From: Bacteroides sp. MSB163
GTDB taxonomy: Bacteria; Bacteroidota; Bacteroidia; Bacteroidales; Bacteroidaceae
Direction: 5' to 3'
NCBI RefSeq assembly: GCF_036416795.1
Contig: NZ_CP143867.1
Span: 1,550,001-1,614,000 of the forward strand
DNA: 64,000 bases
The translations under genes and the position numbers were made by a program. This document shows, one piece after another, positions 1-9,154 of the stretch (position 1 is its first letter; each line of letters opens with the position of its first letter). The notes under the pieces were generated by a model, which ran no database searches, was not told where the DNA came from, and was given only the letters and a program-made list of their open reading frames with translations.

Positions 1-2369
1 ACGTTCTGCAGCACATTGAAATGATGGGTGAATTATATGCCAACGATGGAATAACCAATCACTTCTTTACCCATTTACTTCCATATGTAGAAACTGCTGA
101 TATCTATTCCAAGGATCCTCAAGTTGTGAAAGGTCCGTTTGGTGATACTCCTGACTTAGTATTGGGCTGGCATGACTGGTGGGATGAGATGTATGGAACA
201 GCTTTTGACCATTCACACAACCTATCTATATCCGGAGGTACAGAAAGATCCAATTATTATGCTTCTATCGGCTATCTTGATCAAGGTTCCATGTTCAACT
301 ATGGAGAACATAATAATAAAAAATATTGGGGACGTTTCAAATATGAATATAATCTGAATAAGTATATTAAGCTCCGCTCCAACGTATATGTAGGCCGCAA
401 AAAAGTAACAGAGCCTTATAATATCGACCATCTGGCATGGTTAACCTACTGGACCTGGAACTGCCAGCCTACCTACAATCCTCAAGGCGAGTATTATGCT
501 TCCGGTGGTTTTGGCAATCCAATTGCTTATGCACAGCATACAGGCAATAAATGGAAGACTTATTATTCTTACTACACACAGTTAGGCTTTGACATCACCC
601 CTATCAAAAACTTAACCATTACAGGTGACATGTCATTGAATTATGACATCACCGATGAGAAGTATTATCGCAAAAGACATCAGACCTACCACTGGGATGG
701 TTCTCTAAACTACGATGTCATAGATTACTGGGAAGGCGGAAAAACTAAGACAGAATCTCTTTATGGCAGAAATGAACATATAGTTACATCTTTGCATGCC
801 AACTACAATTTCAATATTACAGATAAGCATATGTTCAATGCAATGTTCGGTGCTTCCCATGAAGAACTCGACAGCAGAGGATTCAATGCCTATCGTTATA
901 ATCTGATTACCGATGAATTGCCTGTATTGGGTTTAGGAGATGCAGAACAACAATATAATGATGAATATGCCAACGCATGGGCTATTACTTCCATTTTCGG
1001 ACGTTTAGGCTACAATTGGGATAATCGTGTCTTTGTTGAAGCTACTTATCGTAATGACGGTTCTTCTAAATTCGCCAAAGGTCATAAATGGGAAGATTTC
1101 TGGGGTGTTTCCGGCTCATGGATCATTTCCAATGAAAACTTCTTCACACCTGTCAAGGATTATCTGAACAATTTAAAAATCAGACTTTCCTGGGGACAGT
1201 TGGGTAATCAGGCAGGTATTGGATTATATGATCATTATCAATATATTTTTGTAGGTGGACAATATCCATTCGGAGATTCCAATAACCCATTGAAAGTTCC
1301 TAATGCATCATTAGGAGGTATGCCTGCCGTTGACAGAACATGGGAAACCATTGAGACTTATAATGCCGGAATCGATTTCGGTTTATTGAATAATCGCTTA
1401 AATGGTACTTTCGATTATTTTATCAAAGAGAATAAAAATATGTTTTATGCAGAAGAATTTCCTACCATTTTGGGAACAAGTGCCCCCTCTATCAATGGAG
1501 CTCATGTCAGAACCAACGGTTGGGAACTTACACTGAACTGGAAAGATAAAATAGGTAAAGTTGGTTATAGACTGGGAGTAACTTTAAGCGATAATAAAAC
1601 CAAAGTTGTTTCTTTAAGTGATTCCAGAAATCCAGGACATGGTTTAAATGCCTTTGTAGAGGGTTATCCTACCAATGCATTCTTCATTTATGAATTTGAT
1701 GGATTCATTAAAGACGAAGCTGATCTTGCAGATTATAAATCTAAGATAAAAGGTGGAGTTCCTACTAACCTAAGAGTAGGTGATGCCAAATATGTAGATA
1801 AAGATGGAGATGGAATATTGGAACCGACATTATATAAGGAAGGTGACCCCAACTCAGGTGACATTGTATATAAAGGCACTCACAATCAACGGTATTTATA
1901 TGGCATCAACCTGGGAGTCGACTGGAAAGGAATTGATTTTAGTGCATTCCTGCAAGGCGTAGGTAAATGGAATTGTATAAATGGAACTTATGCAGGAGGA
2001 GGAGAAGTCTGGAAACAATCATCCCAATATTTCTATCATAACACTTGGAGTGCAGACCGCCCGAATGCAGAATATCCTCGTTTAACTCAGGATGGAGGTA
2101 TCCAAAATAACAATTATATGTGGTCGACTGCACCATATAAATATTTCAATAACAGATATTTGCGATTGAAGGAAATCCAGATAGGTTATACATTTCCAAC
2201 CAAACTTACAAGGAAAATTGGTGTCGAAAACCTAAGAGTCTATGCAACAGGTATGAATCTATTTGAATGGGATAATTTACCAGATGGATTTGATCCTGAA
2301 GCTCCCTATAATGAAAACTTAATACCTTTCTCCAGAACATATTCTATAGGTGTGAATGTACAATTTTAA
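1..2369 (+). CDS. SusC-like TonB-dependent outer-membrane receptor, 5' part missing
   Basis: The reading frame is already open at base 3, so the gene starts before the window; signal peptide, carboxypeptidase-like domain and most of the plug are missing. About 790 of roughly 1000 residues remain, mostly the 22-strand barrel. Seen: the barrel motif YRNDGSSKFAKG followed by WGVSGSWIISNE, a DKDGDG turn, the late motif YLRLKEIQIGYTF, and a terminal phenylalanine as in outer-membrane barrels. SusC proteins import oligosaccharides through the outer membrane using TonB energy, with SusD as a lid. The SusD gene begins 12 bp downstream, so the two form one operon. Substrate cannot be read from this part; the downstream GH172-type genes suggest a furanoside-containing glycan. 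Confidence 0.96.
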   Translation, partial: VLQHIEMMGELYANDGITNHFFTHLLPYVETADIYSKDPQVVKGPFGDTPDLVLGWHDWWDEMYGTAFDHSHNLSISGGTERSNYYASIGYLDQGSMFNYGEHNNKKYWGRFKYEYNLNKYIKLRSNVYVGRKKVTEPYNIDHLAWLTYWTWNCQPTYNPQGEYYASGGFGNPIAYAQHTGNKWKTYYSYYTQLGFDITPIKNLTITGDMSLNYDITDEKYYRKRHQTYHWDGSLNYDVIDYWEGGKTKTESLYGRNEHIVTSLHANYNFNITDKHMFNAMFGASHEELDSRGFNAYRYNLITDELPVLGLGDAEQQYNDEYANAWAITSIFGRLGYNWDNRVFVEATYRNDGSSKFAKGHKWEDFWGVSGSWIISNENFFTPVKDYLNNLKIRLSWGQLGNQAGIGLYDHYQYIFVGGQYPFGDSNNPLKVPNASLGGMPAVDRTWETIETYNAGIDFGLLNNRLNGTFDYFIKENKNMFYAEEFPTILGTSAPSINGAHVRTNGWELTLNWKDKIGKVGYRLGVTLSDNKTKVVSLSDSRNPGHGLNAFVEGYPTNAFFIYEFDGFIKDEADLADYKSKIKGGVPTNLRVGDAKYVDKDGDGILEPTLYKEGDPNSGDIVYKGTHNQRYLYGINLGVDWKGIDFSAFLQGVGKWNCINGTYAGGGEVWKQSSQYFYHNTWSADRPNAEYPRLTQDGGIQNNNYMWSTAPYKYFNNRYLRLKEIQIGYTFPTKLTRKIGVENLRVYATGMNLFEWDNLPDGFDPEAPYNENLIPFSRTYSIGVNVQF

Positions 2370-2381
2370 AAAACAGATAAT

Positions 2382-4100
2382 ATGAAGACACATAAATATA
2401 TAATATTAGGACTCTGTTTACTTTTATTAGGTACTACAGTTTCTTGTGAAAAAGGTTTGAATTTATACTCGAAAGATGTAATTTCTGAACCTGTATACTT
2501 TGCAAACGCAGAGGATTTCAAACGATATGCAAATAATTTTTATTATGGCTTATCCACTTTCAATTCGGATGATGACATGTCCGACATTACTAAACCTTCA
2601 GGATTTAATAATGTAAGTAACGGTTCATATATAGCCGGAACAACTGACGGAACCTGGGATGGAGCTTATTCGGCTATACGCTACATAAACTATGGCCTTG
2701 AAAGGTGTGCAACCGCACCGGATGATTTGAAAGATGACATAAAAGTCTATGAGGCTGAAATGAAATTTTTCAGAGCTTATCAATATTTCAACTTATTGAA
2801 ACGTTTCGGTGGTGTTCCTCTTATTGAGAAAACCCTTACATTGGATGATAAAGATCTATTGTATGGTCCGCGTGACAGTAGAGAAACAATTGCTGCTTTT
2901 ATCAAAAAGAATTTAGATGAAGCCATTCCCGAGTTACCACTTGAATCAGAAATAGCTAATGATGATAAAGGTCGTATATCAAAAGGAGCTGCTTTAGCTT
3001 TTAAAGCCAGATTTTCACTGTTTGAAGGAACATGGAGAAAATATCATGGTTTGCAAGGAGCAGAGGCTTTCCTGGATGATGCAATATCAGCTTCCAAAAG
3101 TGTTATTGATAGTAATGAATATGAATTATGGGATCATAGAACAGAATTAGGAGATTTAGCTTATAAATACTTCTTCACACTTTCTAAAATTAAGGCTAAT
3201 CCGGCCGGTTTAACTAAAGCCGATAATAAAGAAACAATTTTAGCACAACGATATGATGAAGATCTCAGAGAATCTCCTCGTTACGAACATTCCGGTAATC
3301 TTTGCCCAACTAAAAAGTTAGCAGATATGTATCTGGATAAAAATGGTTTGCCTATAAATCATCCAAATACTGTATTCAAAGGCTATCAAAGACTCACTTC
3401 TGAATATGAAGACCGTGATCCTCGTATGGACATCTTCTTTTTGAAACCGGGCGAACGTTTCTGGCTATTCTCACAACCCATGTACAATGCAGACTGGAAT
3501 AATCTGGATGATCCTAATAGAGGTATTGTTTATAATGTGGAATTCGGTTTTTGGACTCAAACAGGTTACAGAAATGTAAAATTTGAGGCTGAAATCACAT
3601 TCCCATTAGGAAACGACTGGTCTGTCATCCGTTATACTGAAGTATTGCTTATCTATGCTGAAGCATCATTCGAAAAGAATAACAGAATAACAGATGCAGA
3701 ATTGAATTTAAGTATTAACAAACTAAGAGACAGGGTTGGCATGCCTCACCTTACCAATGATTTCGTTACTACAAACGGATTGAATATGTTGGAAGAGATT
3801 CGACGTGAAAGAACTATTGAATTAAGTCTGGAAGGTTTCCGTTTAGACGATTTGAGACGTTGGAAAACTGCAGAAACAGAACTTAATCAACCATTGAGAG
3901 GCATTAAATATAAAGGTACTGAATATGAAACAGATGGTCGTTGGAATAATCTGGGCTATGAAGTAGACGAAGAGGGAGTTATTATTTTGGAAAAAGCATC
4001 AGATAGAAAGTTCGATCCTGACAAACATTATTTATTCCCATTACCTACCCGTCAGATATTGCTGAATCCACAGTTGGAACAGAATCCGGGATGGAAATAA
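2382..4100 (+). CDS. SusD/RagB-family glycan-binding lipoprotein
   Basis: A 572-residue protein with a lipoprotein signal ending LLLLGTTVSC (lipid-attached Cys22), so an outer-membrane surface lipoprotein. The N-terminal SusD-like helices include AEMKFFRAYQYFNLLKRFG near residues 125-145, and the C-terminal RagB/SusD part has IRRERTIELSLEGFRLDDL and the closing QLEQNPGWK. In this family the protein binds glycan and covers the SusC barrel. It lies 12 bp after the SusC gene. An IS982-like element sits directly after its stop codon and separates it from the two GH172-type genes that were probably in the same operon. Confidence 0.96.
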   Translation: MKTHKYIILGLCLLLLGTTVSCEKGLNLYSKDVISEPVYFANAEDFKRYANNFYYGLSTFNSDDDMSDITKPSGFNNVSNGSYIAGTTDGTWDGAYSAIRYINYGLERCATAPDDLKDDIKVYEAEMKFFRAYQYFNLLKRFGGVPLIEKTLTLDDKDLLYGPRDSRETIAAFIKKNLDEAIPELPLESEIANDDKGRISKGAALAFKARFSLFEGTWRKYHGLQGAEAFLDDAISASKSVIDSNEYELWDHRTELGDLAYKYFFTLSKIKANPAGLTKADNKETILAQRYDEDLRESPRYEHSGNLCPTKKLADMYLDKNGLPINHPNTVFKGYQRLTSEYEDRDPRMDIFFLKPGERFWLFSQPMYNADWNNLDDPNRGIVYNVEFGFWTQTGYRNVKFEAEITFPLGNDWSVIRYTEVLLIYAEASFEKNNRITDAELNLSINKLRDRVGMPHLTNDFVTTNGLNMLEEIRRERTIELSLEGFRLDDLRRWKTAETELNQPLRGIKYKGTEYETDGRWNNLGYEVDEEGVIILEKASDRKFDPDKHYLFPLPTRQILLNPQLEQNPGWK

Positions 4101-4104
4101 TTTA

Positions 4105-4113
4105 ATTATTCAT
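4105..4113. repeat. Left copy of 9-bp target duplication (attattcat)
   Basis: Identical to 5183-5191 on the other side of the IS982-like element. It lies 4 bp after the SusD stop codon, so the element landed in the intergenic gap and broke no gene. Confidence 0.8.
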
Positions 4114-5182
4114 GCGAATCAGTATTTGATTCCTTAGTTAAAAATTAAAGTAATTAATGCGATGGCAATTTTTCCCATCGTATGTACCAGAAGTCCAGAT
4201 GTAGATCTGACTTTCATCGCTCTTTGAATATTTGTTTTTTCATTCAACCAGTTGAATAATGATTCAATGGGTTGTCTAACTTTTGAGACTGCCGTTGAAA
4301 ACAAGTCTCTTGCCGCTTTCTCCCTTTTTGTTATTTCAGGTGATTCTCCTTTGATAGCTTTTACAGGAGTAAATAGCTCGAGTTTTTTGGATTCTTTCGT
4401 CTCTTTATAGAATGGTATATCCGAATATATTTTATCGGCATATATTTCTCTATTGTTCAGATTTCCCACACATTCTCTTTTGAATACAGTTGAGTCATTT
4501 TCATCCGCAGCGGAAAGTATGAGCATTTCAGGAAAAGGTATAGTTCCTTTTCTACGGAAAGCCACTGCATGGAGTTTTATTCCGAAATAATACATGTTCT
4601 TTGTCGAACAATATCCTTTGGAAGTAATCTCAGTAGCGACCTTTCCTACTTTGTTCTTTCCCGCGCAAGTAATGATAGGCATTGAGTCAACTAATGATTT
4701 CATACTGTCACAATCTTGAGGTTTGAATGAATGGATTAACTGCCTGACAAGTTCGCTGATTGCTTCCGGTATCAAATTCAATCTATAATTGAATGTTTGG
4801 TAAGAAGGCAAGTCAGGGAACCATGAAAGCAGGTATTCCTTGGTAAAGGTATGTATGTCTTTGATTTTAAAGTATTGCTGATAAGCTCCGCAGAACAGAT
4901 ATACAGTAAGCAGTTCCTGATCGGTAAAGATTGGATGATTGCTGTTACTGAACCTCTGGCAGTAGAACTTGAGTGAAGACTCGTAAACATCACAGATATA
5001 CATATATAGTTTTATAAGTTTTAATTCTTTCTCCTTGGGAATCATAATTAGAATAATGAGTGGTTTTATTCTTCTAATATACTGATTTTCAAGGAGATTA
5101 GAAAACTAATTAATGAGATAATTAACTGAATAATAACATTTTAACAAGCGAAAAGGTAGATGATTATCAACTACTGATTCGC
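4114..5182 (-). mobile_element. Complete IS982-like insertion sequence
   Basis: An element of about 1069 bp with one transposase gene reading leftward. Ends are imperfect inverted repeats: left gcgaatcagtatttgat (4114-4130), right, reverse complemented, gcgaatcagtagttgat (5166-5182), 16 of 17 matching. The 9-bp sequence attattcat occurs at 4105-4113 and again at 5183-5191, as expected for a target duplication. Because at pairs with the start of the repeat, the border could be shifted by one or two bases. The size, the single ORF and the duplication length fit IS982. Intact ends, duplication and catalytic residues suggest a recent insertion. Confidence 0.85.
4134..5045 (-). CDS. IS982-like DDE transposase
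   Basis: A 303-residue transposase inside the IS element. A DDE triad can be placed: Asp120 in LVDSMPII, Asp204 in YADKIYSD, and Glu261 in RQPIESLFNWLNEK. The segment KGYCSTKNMYYFGIKLHAV between the first two acidic residues is typical of IS982 transposases. The ORF fills nearly the whole element, starting 120 bp inside the right end and stopping 20 bp inside the left end. No frameshift or stop is visible, so the enzyme may be active. Assignment to IS982 rather than another IS4-like group is from motif memory. Confidence 0.9.
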   Translation of the reverse strand: MIPKEKELKLIKLYMYICDVYESSLKFYCQRFSNSNHPIFTDQELLTVYLFCGAYQQYFKIKDIHTFTKEYLLSWFPDLPSYQTFNYRLNLIPEAISELVRQLIHSFKPQDCDSMKSLVDSMPIITCAGKNKVGKVATEITSKGYCSTKNMYYFGIKLHAVAFRRKGTIPFPEMLILSAADENDSTVFKRECVGNLNNREIYADKIYSDIPFYKETKESKKLELFTPVKAIKGESPEITKREKAARDLFSTAVSKVRQPIESLFNWLNEKTNIQRAMKVRSTSGLLVHTMGKIAIALITLIFN

Positions 5183-5191
5183 ATTATTCAT
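5183..5191. repeat. Right copy of 9-bp target duplication (attattcat)
   Basis: Identical to 4105-4113. The original, uninterrupted gap between SusD and the first GH172-type gene can be rebuilt by joining 4113 to 5192. Confidence 0.8.
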
Positions 5192-5194
5192 CAA

Positions 5195-5234
5195 TTTCTC
5201 AGTTCCTGATTTTTATTAATCAGGAACTGAGAAA
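5195..5234. terminator. 16-bp perfect hairpin before the first GH172-type gene
   Basis: Arms tttctcagttcctgat (5195-5210) and atcaggaactgagaaa (5219-5234) are perfectly complementary with an 8-nt loop. It ends 15 bp before the start codon at 5250. There is no long T tract after it on the plus strand. Before the IS inserted it lay between SusD and this gene, so it may have acted as an intercistronic attenuator or a stabiliser of the upstream SusC/SusD message. Confidence 0.6.
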
Positions 5235-5249
5235 TAAAACAATGAAAAT

Positions 5250-6404
5250 ATGAAACGTGGTTTACTATTGTTACTGTTATATCTTCCTTTTTTGTCCGCC
5301 TTCGCCCAACAAATGGATGGAGAACTATATAATCTGGCAAAAACCAAAAGCGGCTACCGCTCAAAACGCATAAGCAGTTATGATAAAAATGGCTATAATG
5401 GTGACCGTATTGTCGGAATTAAACCTAACGAAAAAGTCATAATCTGCGATATTCAAGGAGCTGGAATAATCAACCATATCTGGTTTACTATTGCCCCGCC
5501 TCCTCATTTAATCAGTCGGAATGATATCATTCTACGAATATATTGGGATGAAAATGATTATCCTTCGGTAGAGTCTCCAATAGGTCCTTTTTTCGGACAA
5601 GGATGGGATGAGAGCTACAATTTCTCATCGTATGCATTGACAACCGGACCTGCAAACGGAACAGGTATGTCCACTTACTTTATGATGCCGTTTGGCAAAG
5701 GTGCTCGCATTGAAATAGAAAATCAAGCGAACAATGTTATTGATAACATATTTTTCTATGTGGATTACTATGAAGTAGATAAATTGCCTAAGGATATGGG
5801 ACGTTTTCATGCATGGTTCAATCGCGAAATCACTGTTCCGGTAAAAGACCCTGAAACAGGGGGAGAAATGGCTAATATAGATGGAAAAGAAAATTATGTA
5901 TTTGCTGATATACAGGGGAAAGGACACTTCATTGGATTAAATTACTATGTTCAAAATCCTTCCACTGCCTGGTATGGTGAAGGAGATGATATGTGGTTTA
6001 TCGATGGAGAAAAAATACCTTCAATGGTAGGTACCGGAACAGAAGATTTTTTCAATACTTCATGGTGTCCAAAAGAACCTTTCCAAAGTCCTTTCTTCGG
6101 TTACCCTCGGGTGAATAATGAAACCGGATGGTTAGGACGTACCCATGCGTACCGTTTCTTTATAAACGATCCCATCTTCTTTGAAAAATCACTGAAAGCA
6201 ACCATTGAACATGGTACATCCAATGATATGAATTTGGATATTGCCACAGTTGCCTATTGGTATCAGGATAAAGCTTATCCCATTCCCTCCATTCCGAATA
6301 AGGCCGGTCGCAAATTGAAATCTCTGATTAATTTCTGGAATATTCATCAGATGCGCGAAACATGGAAAAAGACGAAAGGAAATAATGCCTGGGGAGACGA
6401 ATAA
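5250..6404 (+). CDS. DUF2961 / GH172-type glycosidase, periplasmic
   Basis: A 384-residue protein with signal peptide MKRGLLLLLLYLPFLSAFAQ and no lipobox, so probably periplasmic. It has the DUF2961 pattern: VICDIQGAGIINHIWFT near 64-80, LRIYWDENDYPSVESPIG near 95-112, GEGDDMWFIDGE and GTGTEDFFNTSW. DUF2961 includes GH172, with characterised members acting on fructofuranosides (difructose dianhydride) and D-arabinofuranosides. Two glutamates, Glu244 in GEGDD and Glu265 in GTED, are 21 residues apart, which matches the spacing I remember for the catalytic pair of the founding enzyme. It is followed 34 bp later by a second DUF2961 gene and was probably co-transcribed with the SusC/SusD pair before the IS inserted. 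Confidence 0.9.
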   Translation: MKRGLLLLLLYLPFLSAFAQQMDGELYNLAKTKSGYRSKRISSYDKNGYNGDRIVGIKPNEKVIICDIQGAGIINHIWFTIAPPPHLISRNDIILRIYWDENDYPSVESPIGPFFGQGWDESYNFSSYALTTGPANGTGMSTYFMMPFGKGARIEIENQANNVIDNIFFYVDYYEVDKLPKDMGRFHAWFNREITVPVKDPETGGEMANIDGKENYVFADIQGKGHFIGLNYYVQNPSTAWYGEGDDMWFIDGEKIPSMVGTGTEDFFNTSWCPKEPFQSPFFGYPRVNNETGWLGRTHAYRFFINDPIFFEKSLKATIEHGTSNDMNLDIATVAYWYQDKAYPIPSIPNKAGRKLKSLINFWNIHQMRETWKKTKGNNAWGDE

Positions 6405-6438
6405 TTATTTATTTATCAAGGAAAAAGAGAATTATAAT

Positions 6439-7947
6439 ATGCAGAATAAATGGATTAAGAATCACTTTATAGTAGCAGGAGGAGTAATTATATGTTTACT
6501 ACTCTCCTGCTCCACCGTTACAAAGAGAAAATATAATTATTCATCAGAATTAGAAACTCTTTATCGCCTGGATTTATTACCCGATTTCCGTTCCAACTGT
6601 ATCGTGGAGCAAATTTCCAGTTATGATAGAACAGGAGGCAATGATGATGGATTTAATGGCACTTATTCATATCTTCGGAAAGAAGGTGATAAACTTGTTA
6701 TTGCAGAAATGAAAGGTCCCGGAATCATTAATCGCATCTGGACCCCTACCCCTACTAACGATACATTAGAATTTTACTTTGACGGACAGAAAAAAGCCCA
6801 ATTGAAAATCTGCTTCCAGGATTTATTCTCTAACAAACGATATCCTTTCATAAACCCTGTTTGCGGAGAAGGAGTAGGCGGATATTATTGCTATCTCCCC
6901 ATTCCATACAAAAAATCATGCAAAATTATATTAGATGGTGATCAAATGAAATTCTATCAAATTCAATACCGCAATATGCCAAACTATGATATAGAAAGCT
7001 TTTCCATCGACCTATCTTCTGAAGAGGAAACTACCTTATCGAAAGCATGCCGGGTATGGGAAAACTTTTCTAAATCCCATATGAACACTTTTGCTGAAGG
7101 AAAGTCTGCAAATTGCCAGACAGAAGAACTTTCTTTTTCATTGGCTCCAGGTGAAGAAAAAGAGTTCTTCCATACAAATACACCGGGACGAATCGTAGGA
7201 TTCGAAATTAACAGCGAACAGCTTCTTCACAAAGATGTATTTCTACAAACTATATGGGATGAAGAAGAAGTTCCTGCAATAAACATTCCGATGCAAGACT
7301 TCTTTGGATATTCCACTGAAAAGCCATCCATGAACGGAATGATTATAGGAAGTGACGCAGGAAGGCATTATTGTTTTCTACCTTGCCCATTCGATCAATC
7401 CGCAAAAATGTCATTGCAGTATCGAGCTATAGAAGGAACAACTATTCCTTTCAAAGTGAAAGTTTATTATAATACGGAAGCCAGAATCAAACAAACCGAA
7501 GGTAAATTATATGCTTTCTGGCATGGAGAAATTAATCCGGAACAAGGCAAATTTTATGATTTCCTTTCTGTAAAAGGTAAAGGGCACTACGTAGGTACCA
7601 TTCACTCAGCACAAGGTTTATATCCTGGTAATATGGTATTCTTCGAAGGAGATGATTCCACTTACGTAGACGGTAAAATGCGTATTCACGGTACGGGTTC
7701 CGAAGATTATTACAATGGAGGATGGTACGATTTGCCTGGAAAATGGGACCGTGCTAAAAGCCTGCCACTACATGGCTGCCTGGATTATCATTTAAAAACT
7801 GCACGCACCGGAGGATTCCGTTTCTATACAACAGACAAATTATCATTTGAAAAGGAATTCTACATGGGTATAGAACATGGTATGGTTGGAAATACACATC
7901 CTGTAAATTATAAGTCCGTAGCCTTTTATTATTTAGATAAACCCTGA
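6439..7947 (+). CDS. DUF2961 / GH172-like lipoprotein with duplicated sandwich domain
   Basis: The start at 6439 gives a 502-residue protein with lipobox LLLSC (Cys24); an upstream in-frame ATG at 6385 would overlap the previous gene and spoil the signal peptide. It is likely a surface lipoprotein. The C-terminal half carries the DUF2961 core: GHYVGTIHSAQG, FFEGDDSTYVDGK (Glu403) and HGTGSEDYYNGGW (Glu422). These glutamates are 19 rather than 21 residues apart. Residues near 75-160 and 240-330 both show the GxIxxxx...Y/DE..P....DFFG...YCYLP pattern, so the first sandwich seems duplicated. It pairs with the previous gene: one predicted surface, one periplasmic enzyme. Confidence 0.85.
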   Translation: MQNKWIKNHFIVAGGVIICLLLSCSTVTKRKYNYSSELETLYRLDLLPDFRSNCIVEQISSYDRTGGNDDGFNGTYSYLRKEGDKLVIAEMKGPGIINRIWTPTPTNDTLEFYFDGQKKAQLKICFQDLFSNKRYPFINPVCGEGVGGYYCYLPIPYKKSCKIILDGDQMKFYQIQYRNMPNYDIESFSIDLSSEEETTLSKACRVWENFSKSHMNTFAEGKSANCQTEELSFSLAPGEEKEFFHTNTPGRIVGFEINSEQLLHKDVFLQTIWDEEEVPAINIPMQDFFGYSTEKPSMNGMIIGSDAGRHYCFLPCPFDQSAKMSLQYRAIEGTTIPFKVKVYYNTEARIKQTEGKLYAFWHGEINPEQGKFYDFLSVKGKGHYVGTIHSAQGLYPGNMVFFEGDDSTYVDGKMRIHGTGSEDYYNGGWYDLPGKWDRAKSLPLHGCLDYHLKTARTGGFRFYTTDKLSFEKEFYMGIEHGMVGNTHPVNYKSVAFYYLDKP

Positions 7948-7962
7948 AAACAAGTATAACTC

Positions 7963-8841
7963 TTACCTTTTCCCTGCCATATACACTCCCCCCATAATAC
8001 AAGCAGCCCCGACCAGTGCAATAATCGTCAGATGTTCATCCAACAGGACAGCCGATCCTACCAAAGTGAACAGCGGATTGAGATAGATATAGTTGGAAGC
8101 ACGTACCGTTCCCAGATTTTTCAGTACAACATTCCAAATTGCAAAACAAATCAGGGAAGCAACTACACCCAGAAACAATAAATTCAACAGAACGGAAGGC
8201 TGAATGAGCAAAGAAAGGTCAGCCTTCCAAGGTTGAAACATAAAGACGGGAAGTGTAGTCAATATGCCATAGAAAAATATCTTGCGAGTAATAAAAATAG
8301 TATTATAGCTCCCCGTCATCTTCTTCATTATCAGACTATAGAACGCCCATGAAAGAGCAGCAACCAAAGTAAGACAATCGCCCAACGGAGATATTTTCAA
8401 AACAAAACTCCCATTATAAACCACCATTGCCACCCCTACCAATGCCATCAGTGAACCGCCTATCAAAGTGCGGGTAGCCTTTTCCTTCTTATAAATCATC
8501 AGTGAAAAGATAGTGGTGAGCAACGGAGCTGTACAAACAATAAACGCCACATTGGTAGCCAATGTAATGCCTAAAGCCATATTCTCCGTCAGAAAATAAA
8601 CGGAACCGCCCGTGATGCCACCCAATAACAACCAAAGTTCATCTTTCCAGTTGTTCGCAAACAGTTTGCGGGGAGATATAAACCAGATACCAATATAGGC
8701 AATCAGAAAACGAAGCAAGAAGATCTCTTTCGGAGAAAGTCCATTGGCAATTAAAACTTTGGTGGAGATAAAGGTTAATCCCCACACTCCTACGGTGAAG
8801 ATCGCTATCAGATGATAGGTGTAATTTTTCTTCTCATTCAT
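7963..8841 (-). CDS. EamA-family (DMT) transporter
   Basis: A 292-residue membrane protein with about ten hydrophobic helices in two EamA repeats, e.g. YHLIAIFTVGVWGLTFIST at the N-terminus and LFTLVGSAVLLDEHLTIIAL near the C-terminus. DMT proteins export metabolites or drugs through the inner membrane; the substrate is unknown. The ATG at 8841 is chosen over an upstream TTG at 8865, because that TTG lies inside a good -7 promoter element (8863-8870) and would not be transcribed. It converges on the DUF2961 gene with only 15 bp between stop codons. Confidence 0.92.
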   Translation of the reverse strand: MNEKKNYTYHLIAIFTVGVWGLTFISTKVLIANGLSPKEIFLLRFLIAYIGIWFISPRKLFANNWKDELWLLLGGITGGSVYFLTENMALGITLATNVAFIVCTAPLLTTIFSLMIYKKEKATRTLIGGSLMALVGVAMVVYNGSFVLKISPLGDCLTLVAALSWAFYSLIMKKMTGSYNTIFITRKIFFYGILTTLPVFMFQPWKADLSLLIQPSVLLNLLFLGVVASLICFAIWNVVLKNLGTVRASNYIYLNPLFTLVGSAVLLDEHLTIIALVGAACIMGGVYMAGKR

Positions 8842-8862
8842 ACGTTCCCGATAAATTGCAGG

Positions 8863-8870
8863 CAAAGATA
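8863..8870 (-). promoter_or_regulatory. Bacteroides -7 promoter element for the EamA transporter
   Basis: Minus strand reads TATCTTTG, matching TAnnTTTG, with a TTG about 20 bases upstream. Predicted transcription start is near 8856, giving a leader of about 15 nt before the ATG at 8841. Confidence 0.6.
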
Positions 8871-9021
8871 TACCATTTCTACTTTTTGTACAATAAAACA
8901 GGGGATTTAATAGACGCCGGAAACGTTTTTAATAAATAAGGGTGACGTTTTTTAAAAACTTTACCCACGTTTATTAACAACGTGATTAGAGTACTTTTCA
9001 GCAATTCGGCATAAAAATAAA

Positions 9022-9148
9022 CAAAAAAAGGATGCAATCTTCTCAGACTTCATCCTTTGAAATATCCTAAAAACACTTTTGTGTAAAATCCTATTGAATT
9101 AACTTAGCCATTTTTTGTATTACATTACTTGAATTAGTTTTAATAAGC
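9022..9148 (-). ncRNA. Candidate orphan small RNA unit (promoter to terminator)
   Basis: On the minus strand, a strong promoter (-7 TATATTTG at 9155-9162, TTG 20 bases upstream) is followed about 105 bp later by a terminator: stem aaaggatg/catccttt (9027-9034 with 9051-9058) and a run of seven T. The transcript would be about 127 nt. It contains a very short reading frame at 9111-9091 (MAKLIQ) with no clear ribosome site, so it could be a non-coding RNA or a tiny peptide gene. It ends about 150 bp before the separate promoter of the EamA gene, so it is not simply that gene's leader. I do not recognise an Rfam family. Confidence 0.5.
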
Positions 9149-9154
9149 ACATCA

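Noticed and set aside
8841..8865. TTG start for the EamA transporter at 8865
   Set aside because: The codon lies inside the -7 promoter element, so the ATG at 8841 is preferred.
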